In this document: positions 35,901-49,200 of the stretch, one piece after another
Layout of the letters: every line of letters begins with the position of its first letter
How positions within the stretch are numbered: the stretch's first letter is position 1
Assembly (NCBI GenBank): GCA_949358305.1
Contig: OX442324.1
Coordinates: forward strand, 2,655,501 to 2,719,500
Reading direction: 5' to 3'
Origin: Strigamia acuminata
Taxonomy: Eukaryota > Arthropoda > Chilopoda > Geophilomorpha > Linotaeniidae
DNA length: 64,000 nt
Made by a program: the position numbers and the translations under genes
The notes under the pieces: generated by a model
What the model was told of the DNA's origin: nothing
The model's input: only the letters and a program-made list of their open reading frames with translations
Databases searched by the model: none

Positions 35901-36420
35901 CTCTTTGGCCTTTTATTAGTTTCTTAGTTTCTGAATCGCCAAAGAGGCCAATAGACACAAGAGGCAAACCATCTCTGACATGACTTTCCAGGCTAGATCC
36001 AGCCCCTATGCCATGTCATTCGTGACCACCTGCTGGCCTCTAGGCTGCAGATTGGTCATCTGATTAATCAAGTTGACTCTCTTTTGCATGTTTTTCAATT
36101 TTCAAGATAAAATTAGTTCATTCACTTCTTGTTGGCCCATGCTGGTATGTTGCTATGGTAACCAACAATGTCAAATGTCAACATAGCAAGCAGAAGTAAA
36201 AACAAACTAATAACTTCTTTTTTAAACTTTTCTGCAGCCAACAGGTGTTTTTACCTTTTTCCCCCTCTGCAGTCCTATAGATTCAAACATCGATCCAGTT
36301 TTAAAATAAAAATATTGAAGGGATCAAACATTTTATTTTTTTTATTTTATATTTTAATTCCAAAAAAAAAATATTGTATTCCCTACAGATCAACCAAAAC
36401 AGATACCGAGGCCTATTTTG
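32911..36420. other. Gap without recognised gene
   Basis: No exon or RNA gene is visible in these 3.5 kb. There is a poly(T) run at about 33970-34001. A 12-bp CTCF-like match (CCAGCAGGTGGT, minus strand, near 36030) is weak. Confidence 0.4.
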
Positions 36421-36620
36421 TACAGCCGTGGACAAAAAAAACTTCCCTTCAGTTTAGCTGTTTGAAGTTTATCTGTCATTATTTGCCCGGTCTATCTTTT
36501 AATACTGTTGTTAGGGCAAGACGAGAGACCGGGTCAAGATTGATGTCGTTGAATCTCAATGGATTTTTATGCCACCTGGTAGATAAACTGAAGAAAAGTT
36601 TTTTTTTGTCCACGACTGTA
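36421..36620. mobile_element. 200-bp mariner-like miniature element
   Basis: The left end TACAGCCGTGGACAAAAAAA is mirrored by TTTTTTTGTCCACGACTGTA at the right; both include a terminal TA. A copy lacking the right end lies at 46648-46812. Confidence 0.85.
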
Positions 36621-36655
36621 CCTCTTATATTAAATTGATTTCATAACCCCTCTTT

Positions 36656-36785
36656 TTGCGATCTGTGGAACAGCTTTCTTAAGGACCCAACCTCGCATTC
36701 GCACCAACAACTGGGAAAACCACCAAAAACCCAGTCGAGATTTCCAAGTACTGACCAGGCCCAATGTTGCTTAACTTTTCTTACC
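36656..36785 (-). repeat. 5S rRNA-derived repeat, copy 1
   Basis: The minus strand reads AAGTTAAGCAACATTGGGCC followed by TGGTCAGTACTTGG, which matches the internal promoter region of 5S rRNA genes. Downstream it shares a body (GTTGGGTCCTTAAGAAAG and flanks) with copy 2 near 46940. Only part of the 5S gene is present, so it is a SINE-like repeat rather than a working gene. Confidence 0.7.
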
Positions 36786-37092
36786 CTCTTGTTTTTGCCT
36801 AAAAAAAAAATTTTTTTTGCCTCATTTTTTGCATTCTTCAGACTAAATCACCGTTCTAAGAACAATTTTTTTTGCACAATGTGACCGTATTTTTCTCTTT
36901 CAAATTTCCTATTTTTTTCCCAACCAAAGGCGGAGTCCATGGCCTGCATAGCCTTCCCCCTAGACTGATTTGCACACACGAAAATGATTGATTTAAAATC
37001 TCCATAAATCACAATAAACAAACGTCTAGGGATCCATAAATCTTGTCAATGAAATCACCTATCCCCCAGAAAATGCCTTTATTTCATTTTTT
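36786..37092 (-). other. Sequence just past the Met stop
   Basis: Presumed start of the Met 3' untranslated region. An AATAAA on the minus strand at about 37084-37079 is only about 10 nt past the stop, too close to be a likely signal. No clear polyadenylation site was chosen. Confidence 0.4.
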
Positions 37093-39362
37093 TTAACTTT
37101 CTTCAAATCTTTCGTGTAATGTAACTAACCTGGGACGTCCTCGGCTTCGCTTGACCATCGGTTGCGCCATTTCGGAACTTGTTACCTTCGAGTAGCGACG
37201 CTTTAAAGGCACATTAATTTCAGTGTGCATCCTGTGTTCAAGTAACATGTGCACATCGTCGGGACTAGCGATGTGGTAAGACGGGAGTCGCACGACGTTC
37301 CTCGTAGCCCTGCGCATGCGGCTAATGGTGGCGGCACTAGTTAACGTTGGGACGGAGACATCGCTACTATCAGACGAGTTTGTATTTTTTTGTGATTCGC
37401 TCGGAACGTTCATGATCTGCGCCGTAGCAGTGAGGGTGCAGTCCGAAACTTCACTGTCGTCTCCACTTTTGCCGTCGTAGTCGAGTAAGTGCGACTCGCT
37501 CACTGTCGACGTGACCCCCGTCATGTGCAGCGAGTCGGGCGAGAGTTGGCTCCACGGAACGGCCGTTCCGAGCATGTCCTGCAGGCTGTGGGACGCGGGG
37601 GGGACGCCGTTTCCTTGCTTCGGCTCGGGTGACTTAGAATGGTATCTGCTAGTGACGACTTGCGACTTCAGAAACGATAGCAGAGATTTTAAACTCGAGT
37701 TGGTTAACTGTAAACAGTCTTCGTTGTCAATGTCCTCCTTCACTTCTGTCACTGCTACAGCTTCATTGTTTCTCTCTGCTTTCACGTACTCGGCGCCTTC
37801 GGGGAACGAAGGTTTAAACCGCATACGCAGTTTGTGCAGTTCCATTTGGCCTTCTTCGTCACTGCAAAACAAAGAGTTCGTATTCAATAATGCGTTACCG
37901 GACAAACAAATACCTACACTCGAGTTGCACTCAAAAAGGCACCTCACAATGTGTACTCCCATTGGTCGAGCCAGTTTACTACTAACTCCAGACTGTATAC
38001 TACTACTAGGAGAAGTAGTTTTGTTTTTTATTTATTGTTGTGATTGTTATGACTAATTTAGTTTATGTTATTTTGATTTTATTTAATAAAAAATGTTATT
38101 TCCATCATTAAAATGAAGTTTCACACATTAAAAAATGTCAAACTCATGTTTGTTGTGTTTATTGCTTACATCGTCTGGAAGTTTGAATTTTAGGCCGTTG
38201 CCTAGGCAATCGATTGCAATGTCTGTACATTGTAATGCAATTCTGGTGTTTGGGTCTACTTTTCCGGATCACTAAACCAGTAAACTGGCTCGACCAATGG
38301 GAGTACACATTGTGAGGTGCCTTTTTGAGTGCAACTCGAGTATAGAGCCATTTTGTTTGCAAAAGCTCCCATTGCACATTGGGCTATTGGGCTATTCACC
38401 TATGTGCATTGTGGGATAGAAATAAGGCAGTAACAAAGTAAACTCAAGTGATAGCACCATAAAGCAAATCAATTTTAAATTTTAAAAAAATTAATTAAAA
38501 TAAAATAAAATCGTTATTTAGCAGTGTTAGTCATTTATAGTAACAAATTTGTGTTTCAACAAGCTTGGCAACCGCCATTGTAAATGCATGCGCAGAATGT
38601 AATGCGCAGTTTGAATTTGGCATCACGATACCGGGCGTAAACTGTAGCGTGAATACTGGCTGTGTTACTTTCTTACTTCCTTACTGTTACTGCATTTGCG
38701 AAACCATTTTAAAGACTAAACAGGATTTTTAATTTAAACTGTTTCACCAAGGGTAGTCTCGATCTAACTTGAAAAATGGTGGCTGACATAGTCTGCTTGC
38801 AGTCATAGTGCGCGTGCGCACAAGATTTAAACAAAGAAATTTTAAAGACCATGTTCACACCAAGGTTTTGGATCTCATCCGACGTTGCAGATCTAGATCC
38901 ATGATTGGTTTAAACACTGATCTTGGTTCATGGATCTAGATCTGTGCCCCAACGGCTCCATTCGATAATCAAGAAAATCCCCATTTTGGAAATCCATTTA
39001 AGATTGAACGCACCTATTGTTTACTGGTCACGTTGCTTTATTGATTGAATCAACTTTGGTGTGAACACAACAGAATCCGGGAGAATATTTGAACTCTGTT
39101 CAGTTGGATCTGATCGGGCGGATCTAGATCCGTTGGTGCAAACAGTAATATCGAACGGCGTCATCGTTACTTTTAACAGATCGGCAGTGGTTTGGTGTCA
39201 TTATCGATTCTACTTCATTACATTTAAATTCAAATCGGATTTGCTTTCAATTGGATTAACTTCGAAAGAAATAAATTCAAAATTCAATTCAACGTTTAGA
39301 ATAACTGTTGAAAATTTAATTTCAAAGTTAATATTAGCAAACCGATGTTTCACCACCAAGAA

Positions 39363-39397
<35 letters not shown>

Positions 39398-40206
39398 ATC
39401 GATTTTGACGAGCTTGCTTCCAATTTTCTATTAAAGAAACTTCCTCAGGCAGGTTTTCATTACATTTCCATTACAACAGCTGCGCGACAACGAGGTTAAG
39501 AGGTTGCAATTAGGTCGAATTGCTATTGATTTCTAATCGTTCAAGGACCAGATTCCCCAGAAAATCGTTTTCAAACGCCCAAAAACTAACAATTGATCCA
39601 TTGTATGACATTAAACAACAATTAAATCCATTCCATTGTTACAAAAAGATACCTCAATAGCTTGTTGATGCAAAGAAAAGTTTGCTTGGTTTCCAACTGG
39701 TGGTTTTGCTGCATATGACCCTGGCTCTTCAGATACACCAAACTCCTTGTACGGGTCCACAGGCGGTAAACAGCAGTACCAAACCCACTCTCAGAGACAA
39801 ACACTGAGTATGCAAAAATTAAATAAATTAAATAAATTAAACAAAAAAAATAATCAAAAATTAATTTTAATCAAGAAGAATGCATTTAAAAAAGTATTGT
39901 CCAATTAAACAAATCCAAATAACTTTTTTTTTAAAAATTTAAAACATGCCATTTAAACTCGTTTGAATTGATTCTTTTTTAAATGCACATACCAAATTGG
40001 TTAAGAAAAATTTGCTGAAATGTATTAATTATTAGAATATGTCGTACGTTATTTCTTCGATTTTAAGATGCCATAATTGTAGAAATTTTTCAGAAATGTT
40101 TATACGGGAAAAAAGGGCGTTTTAAAATCGAAGAAATACAGTCGTAACATTTCATTTATTTACTTGTAAGTATTTGCTTAACCAATTTGAACACACCTGC
40201 TGTTAT

Positions 40207-40237
<31 letters not shown>

Positions 40238-43200
40238 ACTCAAGGTAGCCGAAACACATTTCATTTAAAACGTATAAAAATAAACTGCTTACTGTCTTTG
40301 TGAGCAAGAGTAGCAACAGGAATGTCTTTGGCATACATGTATTCGTAAGCATTTTTCCCGCAAACCTCTTCCGGCATGTGTCCGATAAGCAGAGAAATTC
40401 TACAGAAACCATCAAGCTTCCAAGTCAGACTCATTTTAACCGTAATAAATGTACATAATCTCTTATACCTGTGATCTGCACAAATAATTTTTCCATCAAA
40501 GCTGTGTTGTGTGATATATTCATTCTGATAACCGTCCATCCACGAAATCTCACTAATAGGTTGATTCCGAATAAGTCTCACCACGCAGATCAGTAAATTT
40601 TCTTTCATGTTGAAAAAATACACAAAAAGTCAATTTACGGTACACGAAAATTTGAATTAGGTTTATTCTAAGTTTCTGGCGTTTCTATGAACAGAATGGA
40701 CACCATAAACTGCAAAAACATTAAGCCCAACTAGACTTGTTTACGCAACCTGGTTTACAACCAAATTCAAAATGGCTGCCACATGTCGAACTTCCAATTG
40801 TTATAATATGAAGCATCCAGCACCAAAATACACGAATAAAAAAGCAAAATTGTGTTGAAAATGAGGAATTTTAATCGCTATTTACTCCAAACAAAACTAA
40901 ATAGACCCAAAACCAAATAAGCTCACGCGCATTCGTGATAACAGGCACGTTTTAGTCTTGTTTTTGTCTTGTTTTTGCTGTTTATAGAAACACCGAAAAC
41001 CATACAAACAGAAAGCAGAAACTGTTAATGCATCTCAAGATATTTGCACTTACCATTTCTGTTATCCGCAACCCTTGCATGGCCAACTACGCTAACGAGA
41101 TCATATTTTCCACAATCACTCCTCGACAAGGTACGTTCTGAAAAATGACAATAGAACGATCGCCTCTCGTTTATATTGTCTAGAAACGAGAATTTCAAAC
41201 GATTAATTTTTTTTCTTTTAACATTTTCTTTTTAAAATATCCACCTGGAGTAACTTGTAAATTTTTCTGAACCACGAGGAAATCGTCGGGATGAATAATA
41301 TTATACACTGAATGGCCTATGATATCGACCTATTCAGAAATAAAATGTAAAACATTAAAATCAAATATTTTATGAACAAAAAAAGAACTAAACAACTCAC
41401 CGGAGAATGGCCAAGTATCTTTTCTATCTCATCCGATACATAAATCACTTTACCAGACGTTGACAAAATAATCAAAAAACCGTTTAAAGCCTGAAAATAA
41501 AAAGAAGATAATAAATAAAAAATCACAAACTAAATAAATATTTATTTACTCACATCTAATAAAAGATTGCTCAACTGACCATCTTGTAGAAAACAAGGCC
41601 GCCATTGTATCACTGATTTCTCGGTTAACAAATCTAAAATCGGTGCAAAAATTGAAAACAAACACAAAGCAATGCTCATTCTTTTGTTTTTCTTATTTAC
41701 TTTGATTAATCCTAAGGAAGGCTGCACTCAATCTCAAAATGCTTGTCTTATCTACTCGCTTAGTCGCTGTGGAGACGATGGGCACAATAGAAGCGAGTTG
41801 CGATATGTGCTTGTTCAGCTTGTCTCGACGTGTTTTCTCCGCTAAATTTCTCATGATACGAGTAGAACTGAAAAATAATGTATTTATTTTATAAAATATA
41901 AAACAAACAAAAACACACACACACACACGCACAGAGTGCATTCAAATTGGTTAAACAAATAACACTTAAAGTTTGCTTAAATGGATAAAATAAAGTGGAT
42001 AAAATAAAATAAATGATCTAATTCATGATGCAAAAACCTTTAAGCAATTTTTTCTTGACCAATTTGAACACATCTACTGTTTTTACGAGCTATGTATAAT
42101 TGGACAAGCCACAAGTAACATCATTCATTTGTCGATGTTGTACACCTATGGTCAAAAAAATCTTCACATTTGGAACTGAAGTAGCCTGACAGCATGTGAA
42201 GATTTTTTTGTCCATAGGTGTACAATTCATTTTCAGTTGGTGACTGCCTTTTTCAATCCTCGATTAGATAATTATTTATAAAATATATCAACATAAAACA
42301 TAATTTCGGCAAATAGATCAATTTATAGTTAAAAATATTAAAAAACACTAATATTTTTTTTTCTTCTTCAAATATTGGAAGAATCTTCGCTGCACCTGTT
42401 GCACAACATTTGGGTCACAGAAGAAAATTATAAAATTTAAAAAAAAAATAAAAAAAAGTTCCTCTCTAAAATTGAAAGTTAGAAAGCAAGTGTCACAATA
42501 ATTATATATGTTTTAAAAATGTAAACAGGAAAAAAATAATAATATAAAAATCCATTTGATTTAACCTGTTCGTTTGTGACGCAAGAGGCGCTACGAACGT
42601 CATAATATCTCGCGATTGCCCAATCACGCCACCTCACTTCTCGAACCTTTAGTCTTAATCTTCTAACTAAATTACTTGAACCTAAAACTTCAATCCGTTC
42701 ACATCTTATTTGCCAAGTGACCAAATAACCCGAAAAAGCTAAATAACCTTGACAACAGTCTCGCCTTTGTTTACTCTATTTATCAGCACACCACATTCGA
42801 TTATTACTGTAATTACTTTGACATTTCCACCGTTAACTTTCGTCAGCATGCAATGCAAACTCAAAAAAATTCAATTCAATTCCAAAGATAAAAAGAAAAG
42901 GAAAAAATATAAATATATATTCCACTTTCTGTTCGCTTCGTTTAGATTAAAAAATTAGCTCTCACAAACCAGACCAATAATTTATCTTACACTTGCGAGG
43001 TGTGTTTTATCTATACTTAAAAGTAGGTATTAGCAAGTATCAAATTCACAAGTCACATTATTTATTGCTTTCAAACAAAAATAAATTCACTTTTTTTTAA
43101 AAAAAAAAAATCAAATCTTTAATCATGGCCAATAAATCAAAACATGTGAGGAAAAAAGGAAAAACAAATAAAATGAAAACTAGAGTCAATAAAAGTTACT

Positions 43201-46200
43201 TCACTTTTATCACCCAGTGTCCTTAATTGGTATTTTAACACTTTAAAATAAAAATAAAAATTTAAAAAATATAAATATTGCCATTGGTTCCTGCTCTCAG
43301 GTCTTTGAAACATAAAACCTTAGACAAGATAGCCTCTAAAAGAATTATAGCCTAAAATAAACCTCTAAGAGAATAATAACAAGTCTATTATGTATTGATT
43401 GCTTGTTGCTATGCAATAAACAAGTTATTGCATCTTATAAAAAGATGGAGAGACACGACATTTTTTTAGATAATAGTTTGTGCCTAAAACCCTGTACAAA
43501 TTAGTTTTTCTTTACAGCTTGTTTAATCTAAAAATAACATTTTTGTACAGCTGTGTAGCAGTTGTGTATACTTATGCAGAAATATCTTAGAAAAATCTTA
43601 CAAAAGTGCATCGGTAGTTAGCACTTGGATTCCTAAAGATTTTTGTCTCCATTGGTCACTCCGCTTTTACAAATTGAATGAAATGAGATACTAGAGAGTT
43701 TGCGGGATGCATTTTTCCCTTATTTTGTGCCACGTTACACTATTTTAGTGCCATATCGTAAGGGATCTTTAGTGTATCGTTTTCAATACTAAATTAAAAT
43801 ATAGCGCAGCCAATCAGAATTGAGAACACTATATTGTTAGCTCCGCCCATTGCAAATGGCGATTATTTTGTTGTCCCGATCAAACACATCACAGTCATAG
43901 GTACGTAGATTAAATGATAAATGAGGCCCAAAATTGAATTTTAGGCCCAAAACCATACTTTATAGGCATACGGTAATAATGGAATTTTATGCAGAAATTT
44001 GCACATTTACGCCCCCAAATTGAATTTTTAGGCCCAAATTTACTAAATGTCAGTAGTTGGCTGAAATAGTGTACTGATAAGAGAAAAGTGCAGCCCGCAA
44101 AAACTTAATTTATCATTTTTCCCGTACACTATTTTTATACAGGGATGTTGTTATGTTTATAATTTCTTCCAAGAAACGTCAATTGCACGCAGGTTAACAT
44201 AAAGGCAGCATACACAACCATCTACCTCCGTGTTGTTGCTCCACAATCACTGTCAACCAGTCTCCATAGTAAAGAACTCATGTCTCCAATTGAGCGTGAA
44301 TCCTGGTTTCAATTCTTTGCTTTGTGTCCCCTATCTCCTTTCTTCCTTTTTTATTTCTTCCGCAGTCATATCTTGGCAAATGTCAACTACCTTAGTCTAA
44401 TTTAACCCTATAGAAATTCTGTCGGCATTTAAGCACCCCATTTGTTAGCAAAACCAAATTGATTTCTCCTCCACTATTGATTTTCATCGAAAAGCAATGC
44501 ATATCTCCAATCAGCTGATCGAAACACTGTAGTCTTCCTATACATTCTAACAGCTGTACTAGAATGCACATGTAAGACCATATTGTTCTGTACATTCCTA
44601 CACATTCCTGCACATTCTCACAGCTGTGAGATCTTATCTACAAACCATATTCCATAAGGCCTTTGGAATACTGTACATATTGTAAATGTCATTAAATCTA
44701 TCAAACACAATCAAAAAAGTGATACGCATTTGAAATAGAAATACTAAATCTTTGTATCTTATTTTTCTTGCAAATAAAATTGACAAATAGGTTTTAAATT
44801 GATTTGAAGGAAGTAGCAGATTTTCAAGACTCCAACAGAACACGAACCGACATCAAAGGCACCGGCAAGATCTTTGCAAAGACGGTAACCTAAGCCTAAC
44901 CAAACCTAACATGGTTTTTAACCAGGAGGTACGACAATCTGAATCTGTGTGTCAGAGATTCGAATCTTTAGAGGAGGGAAAAAAACTGCTGCCGATTTAG
45001 ATGGATTATTAATAACACACTGTGAATTTTATTGTAAACAACAATTGTATACAACTCATTGTAACCGAACAATAAAAGGTTTCATTAAATGAGCGATTAT
45101 TGTGATTAGTTGATTATTGCAAGAATAATAATCACTCAATTATTGAGGACCCAACAAAAATCTGATTATGTGATTATTGCTCCTAAATACGTTGCAATTG
45201 TTTAAAAAAAAGTTTCTACAAATAATAATAGTAACTACCTAACTCGTTTCATGTGTTCAGTTTAACCTAAACTGAGCAGACTTTGTTATATTATCACCTT
45301 GTGTAGTTGAAGCAGGTCTAGCGCCGCCATGTTGGTTTCAGTCGAGAGAGCACTTATAATCGGCCCAAGTCAGCAGAAAATCATGGTTTGCGGTGATTAC
45401 ATGATTAGTTGCTTAGTTGCTTATTTGATGAAATGATTATTCTCGGGATTGGTTGAATCCAGTCACATGAAACATCAAGTAATCGACTACTCAAAGTAAT
45501 CAAAGTAATCAACTAATCGCTCATTTAATGAAACCCCTTAGTATCATCATACATCAACAGAATCTTACATAGGATTCGGATGGGATTCGGAAAGATTTAG
45601 ATGATTATTTTAATAAAAAAGTCGAAAATATTTTAACTTTTGTCCAATTTCCGACAAAAAATTCAAAATTTTTATAAAATGCAAAAATTCGTGATTAGGA
45701 GATTCGGGGATTCGGAACGGGATTCAAAAGCCCATGTCAGACATTCGGTGGAATGTCGTACCCTATCCACATAAGTATGTAATTTTAAACCCAGCATTTA
45801 TTGAAAACTCATACAAGCAATAAAATCAAATCTAATTATTTTGGCAGAGCTCCATCTGTGGACGATATTCATTACTTGCTTATTACAGGGAAGCTGAGGC
45901 ACTTCAGGATACGGACTTTGCATCCGTTCCACTCTACCAGCAGCGTACATCCAAGAGTTTTCAAAAGGTTTAGCTAAAAAAAAATTTTCTTGCCATTTCT
46001 TCCTCAAAAGTACTAAAAACACGGTAACCAGAGAATAAATTTCACTGAATCAGTGATAAAAGCTGAGTTCTTTAATTCAAGCATATTGCATCGTCAATGC
46101 CGTTTTCCTAACGTTGCTGGAAGCCTCATTCACTATATAGCTCTCATTAGTAGTCCATTCACGTGCACAACACACTGTTTCTTTTTTGCATCACTCTAGG

Positions 46201-49200
46201 AAGCTCGATCCTCACTCGAGTGATATGAGACAAGCAGTAATGATCCACAGGTGGTCTTTATATATTCATTAAACAACTTTTGTGCGCGTCATAGCACAGC
46301 AACGCTGACGAAAATATACGTCATTTTAGTGTCCTTTCATTTTTTGATGTAAACAACCTATCACTCACTTGGCTTTAGTTTAGAATAATATTACAAAATG
46401 TTATTTATTAATTTGTGTATTTTATTCTTTTCTCAGAAAAATAGTACATTACAAACGATAGTCAGTAGGGAGCTTCCAACTGTTTATTTTTCCTTTCTCT
46501 CATATTAACTGTTGTGATCGATTTCAAGTTATACCGGTTATTTTGATTGCATTGTTTTGCAATTGCACAGTTTGGTATATTTACTAACATTTTCAATATT
46601 GCCAAAGTTTGTCGAAAAATAAAGAGAAAGGGTTTGTACGACTTACGTACAGTCATGGACAAAAAAAACTTCCCTTCAGTTTAGCTGTTTTAAGTTTATC
46701 TTCTATCATTATTTGCCCGGTCTATCTTTTAATACTGTTGTTAGGGCAAGACGAGAGACCGAGTCAAGATTGATGTCATTGAATCTCAATGGATTTTTAT
46801 GCCACCTGGTAGTGATTACTGACAAGCAATATATATGTAACTGTCTAACTTTTGATAAACCACTTGTTAGTGGGCCATTGATCTAACCTGTCATTCACTT
46901 TATTCATTCCTAATATTACAGTTTGTTCTGTGTAGAACGACTTTCTTGAGGACCCAACCTTGCATTTGCACCGAGAACTGAGCTAAACACAGAAGACCCG
47001 GTTGGAGATGGGTGGCAGATGTTCACGCCATAGAAACAGTATCTTACTCAGACAAGGATGAGAAAACAAGTGAGATTCCCAGCAAACAGCTACTATACTG
47101 CTTCCTAAGTTGAATATAGTATACTCATCCCGCATTAGTTTGTCGCTGCTTGCTTCGTCTAATCCATTTCCTCCCTCTTTCGCTCTCTGTCTCTGAACAT
47201 GTTGTTTTAATTATCACTCCGAAATGGAAATAAAACTTATTAAACAAGACACTTTTTTTTTTTTTTTTTTTTAAAAATTAAATTTATACCAGATGCTGTA
47301 GTAAACAGAAACTTAATGCTGCCTGGTGTTAGCGGATGACATTATGCCACAAGCACAAGTGCTTTTGGAGAAGCAGCAGAAAAGCCTACCTGGGATTTAA
47401 GCCAGGGGATCTGAGTGGGAGAAAACTGTGAAACTAGATATCTCAAGCACTTATGAATAAAAATTAAACAAAAGTTCTTGTAAAATTATCTCCATTTTGT
47501 ATTCTACAAAGCGCCATATCCAAAAAAAGAAAGAAAAATGTACACAGCTCCATTCCTTTTATTGCCAACGCTTCCAAATGTTTGGCAGACTGCATGACTT
47601 TCCCCATAAAAAAATATAAAAACATCCCAAAAAGTCCCAGTCCTCAGTTCCGTTTTAATCCATATCCATCAAGACGAAAGACGACCCAAGGTTAAGATTC
47701 TACGACTAAACTGAGAAAACCAGAATAAACTTTTAAAGAATACGCTACAATAAACACACCATCAAATTGGCGGCAAAAAGAGTCTCGCTGTATTCAAAAA
47801 GTCGTTTAGTCTGGTTTATCTTCTTTAAACCAGTCTAAAATGCATATTTTAGACAGCCTTGTCAACAACAAAAGCCATGGCTAGATCAAATAAATTACAG
47901 AAGTAAAAAAATAACTAATTCTCTTTTCCCGCGAGTAGATTTTCTCTTCGACAAAAATCCACAACTAGGCCTGTGAGATTACTCTTTGAAGCAAATGCGA
48001 ATGCGATACTGTAGTTTGGCGATATTTTCGCGATATGTTGCTTAGAACTAGCGGTGTAATCGCAATATCGCAAAATATCGCAATGTATTGCGAAGGAAAC
48101 TAATTTTCAATGTTTAAAAGAAAAATAATTGCATTGCAATATATCGCAAATTCGCTCAGGCCTATCCACAAAACGTGGATTTGTTTATATTTTTTAAACG
48201 TAAAATTTAACATGTAAAATTTTACATTCACATAATTTTACAAAAAAAAAAATTATTTTTTTCAATTTATTCAAAAACCTCATCGATTTTCTGTCTCCTG
48301 ATATTTGAGCATCCAGCAAAAGCACTTTCTGTTTGTGGCACAATGCCATGTGCAAATACCAACCAGCATTGTACCACGGATTAATCTCTGATTGTAATCT
48401 TGGCTGAGCATGCTGAGTTGTGTTGCCCAGAAAAGAAAAAAAATCCAATGGCGCTTTTTTAATAGATTTTAGGTGTCCATGCAGTCAGGAATCAATATTG
48501 ATTCGTAAGGTCAAGCAATGGGATATGATATATCTAAAATTCAATTCAATGTTTACATTTAATTATACTGAAAGCATTTTGTTGCTGTTGCAGCTGCTAA
48601 ACCAATTGTTTTCAAAACCATTCAAGAATTTGTAAATTCCATTTAAAACTTTTTCTCAACAAAATTTAAATAATTATAACTTAAAACACAAATTTCCAAC
48701 ACTAATTCACACTTTTTTTTTCTCAAAGAGAAACCTGTGAAACTATGTGTAAAGTTCCTACATGTCCTTTCTCTAATGGCCTGACCTTCATTCAAACAGC
48801 ATGAAATTATAATGGATACAAACTCTCAACTAGTGGGGCATTGAACTTAGACGCGCTATTTTATAATCACAAGGTAAATGGCTGTGCTCCATTTCCTGTG
48901 CGCCATTTTCAAATTCTCACACCCCCTCCCCCAAAAAAAAAAATTACGTTACCGCAGTCTGTACTTGGTTTCTTGACGTCAAATTCAAACATTAAATTCC
49001 AATTTTTGGCACACGAACACAGGGCCGGGTGGAGGTTTTGCGAGGCCTCGAAAAAAAGTTCTCAGTGGGCCCCCAAAATATTTGCATAAAAAAATTTTAT
49101 AAAAAAAATCATACTTTCATGAAACATAATTTACAAACAATAAAAATCACATGATTTTCATAATAAATCCATTTTGTTTATAGAAATTTTGAAATGTGGG

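Noticed and set aside
36168-36638. 156-codon plus-strand open frame
   Set aside because: It runs through a mariner-like miniature element and AT-rich sequence; no conserved motif.
37511-38056. 181-codon plus-strand open frame
   Set aside because: It is antisense to the last Met exon and runs on into a transposon; no domain is visible.
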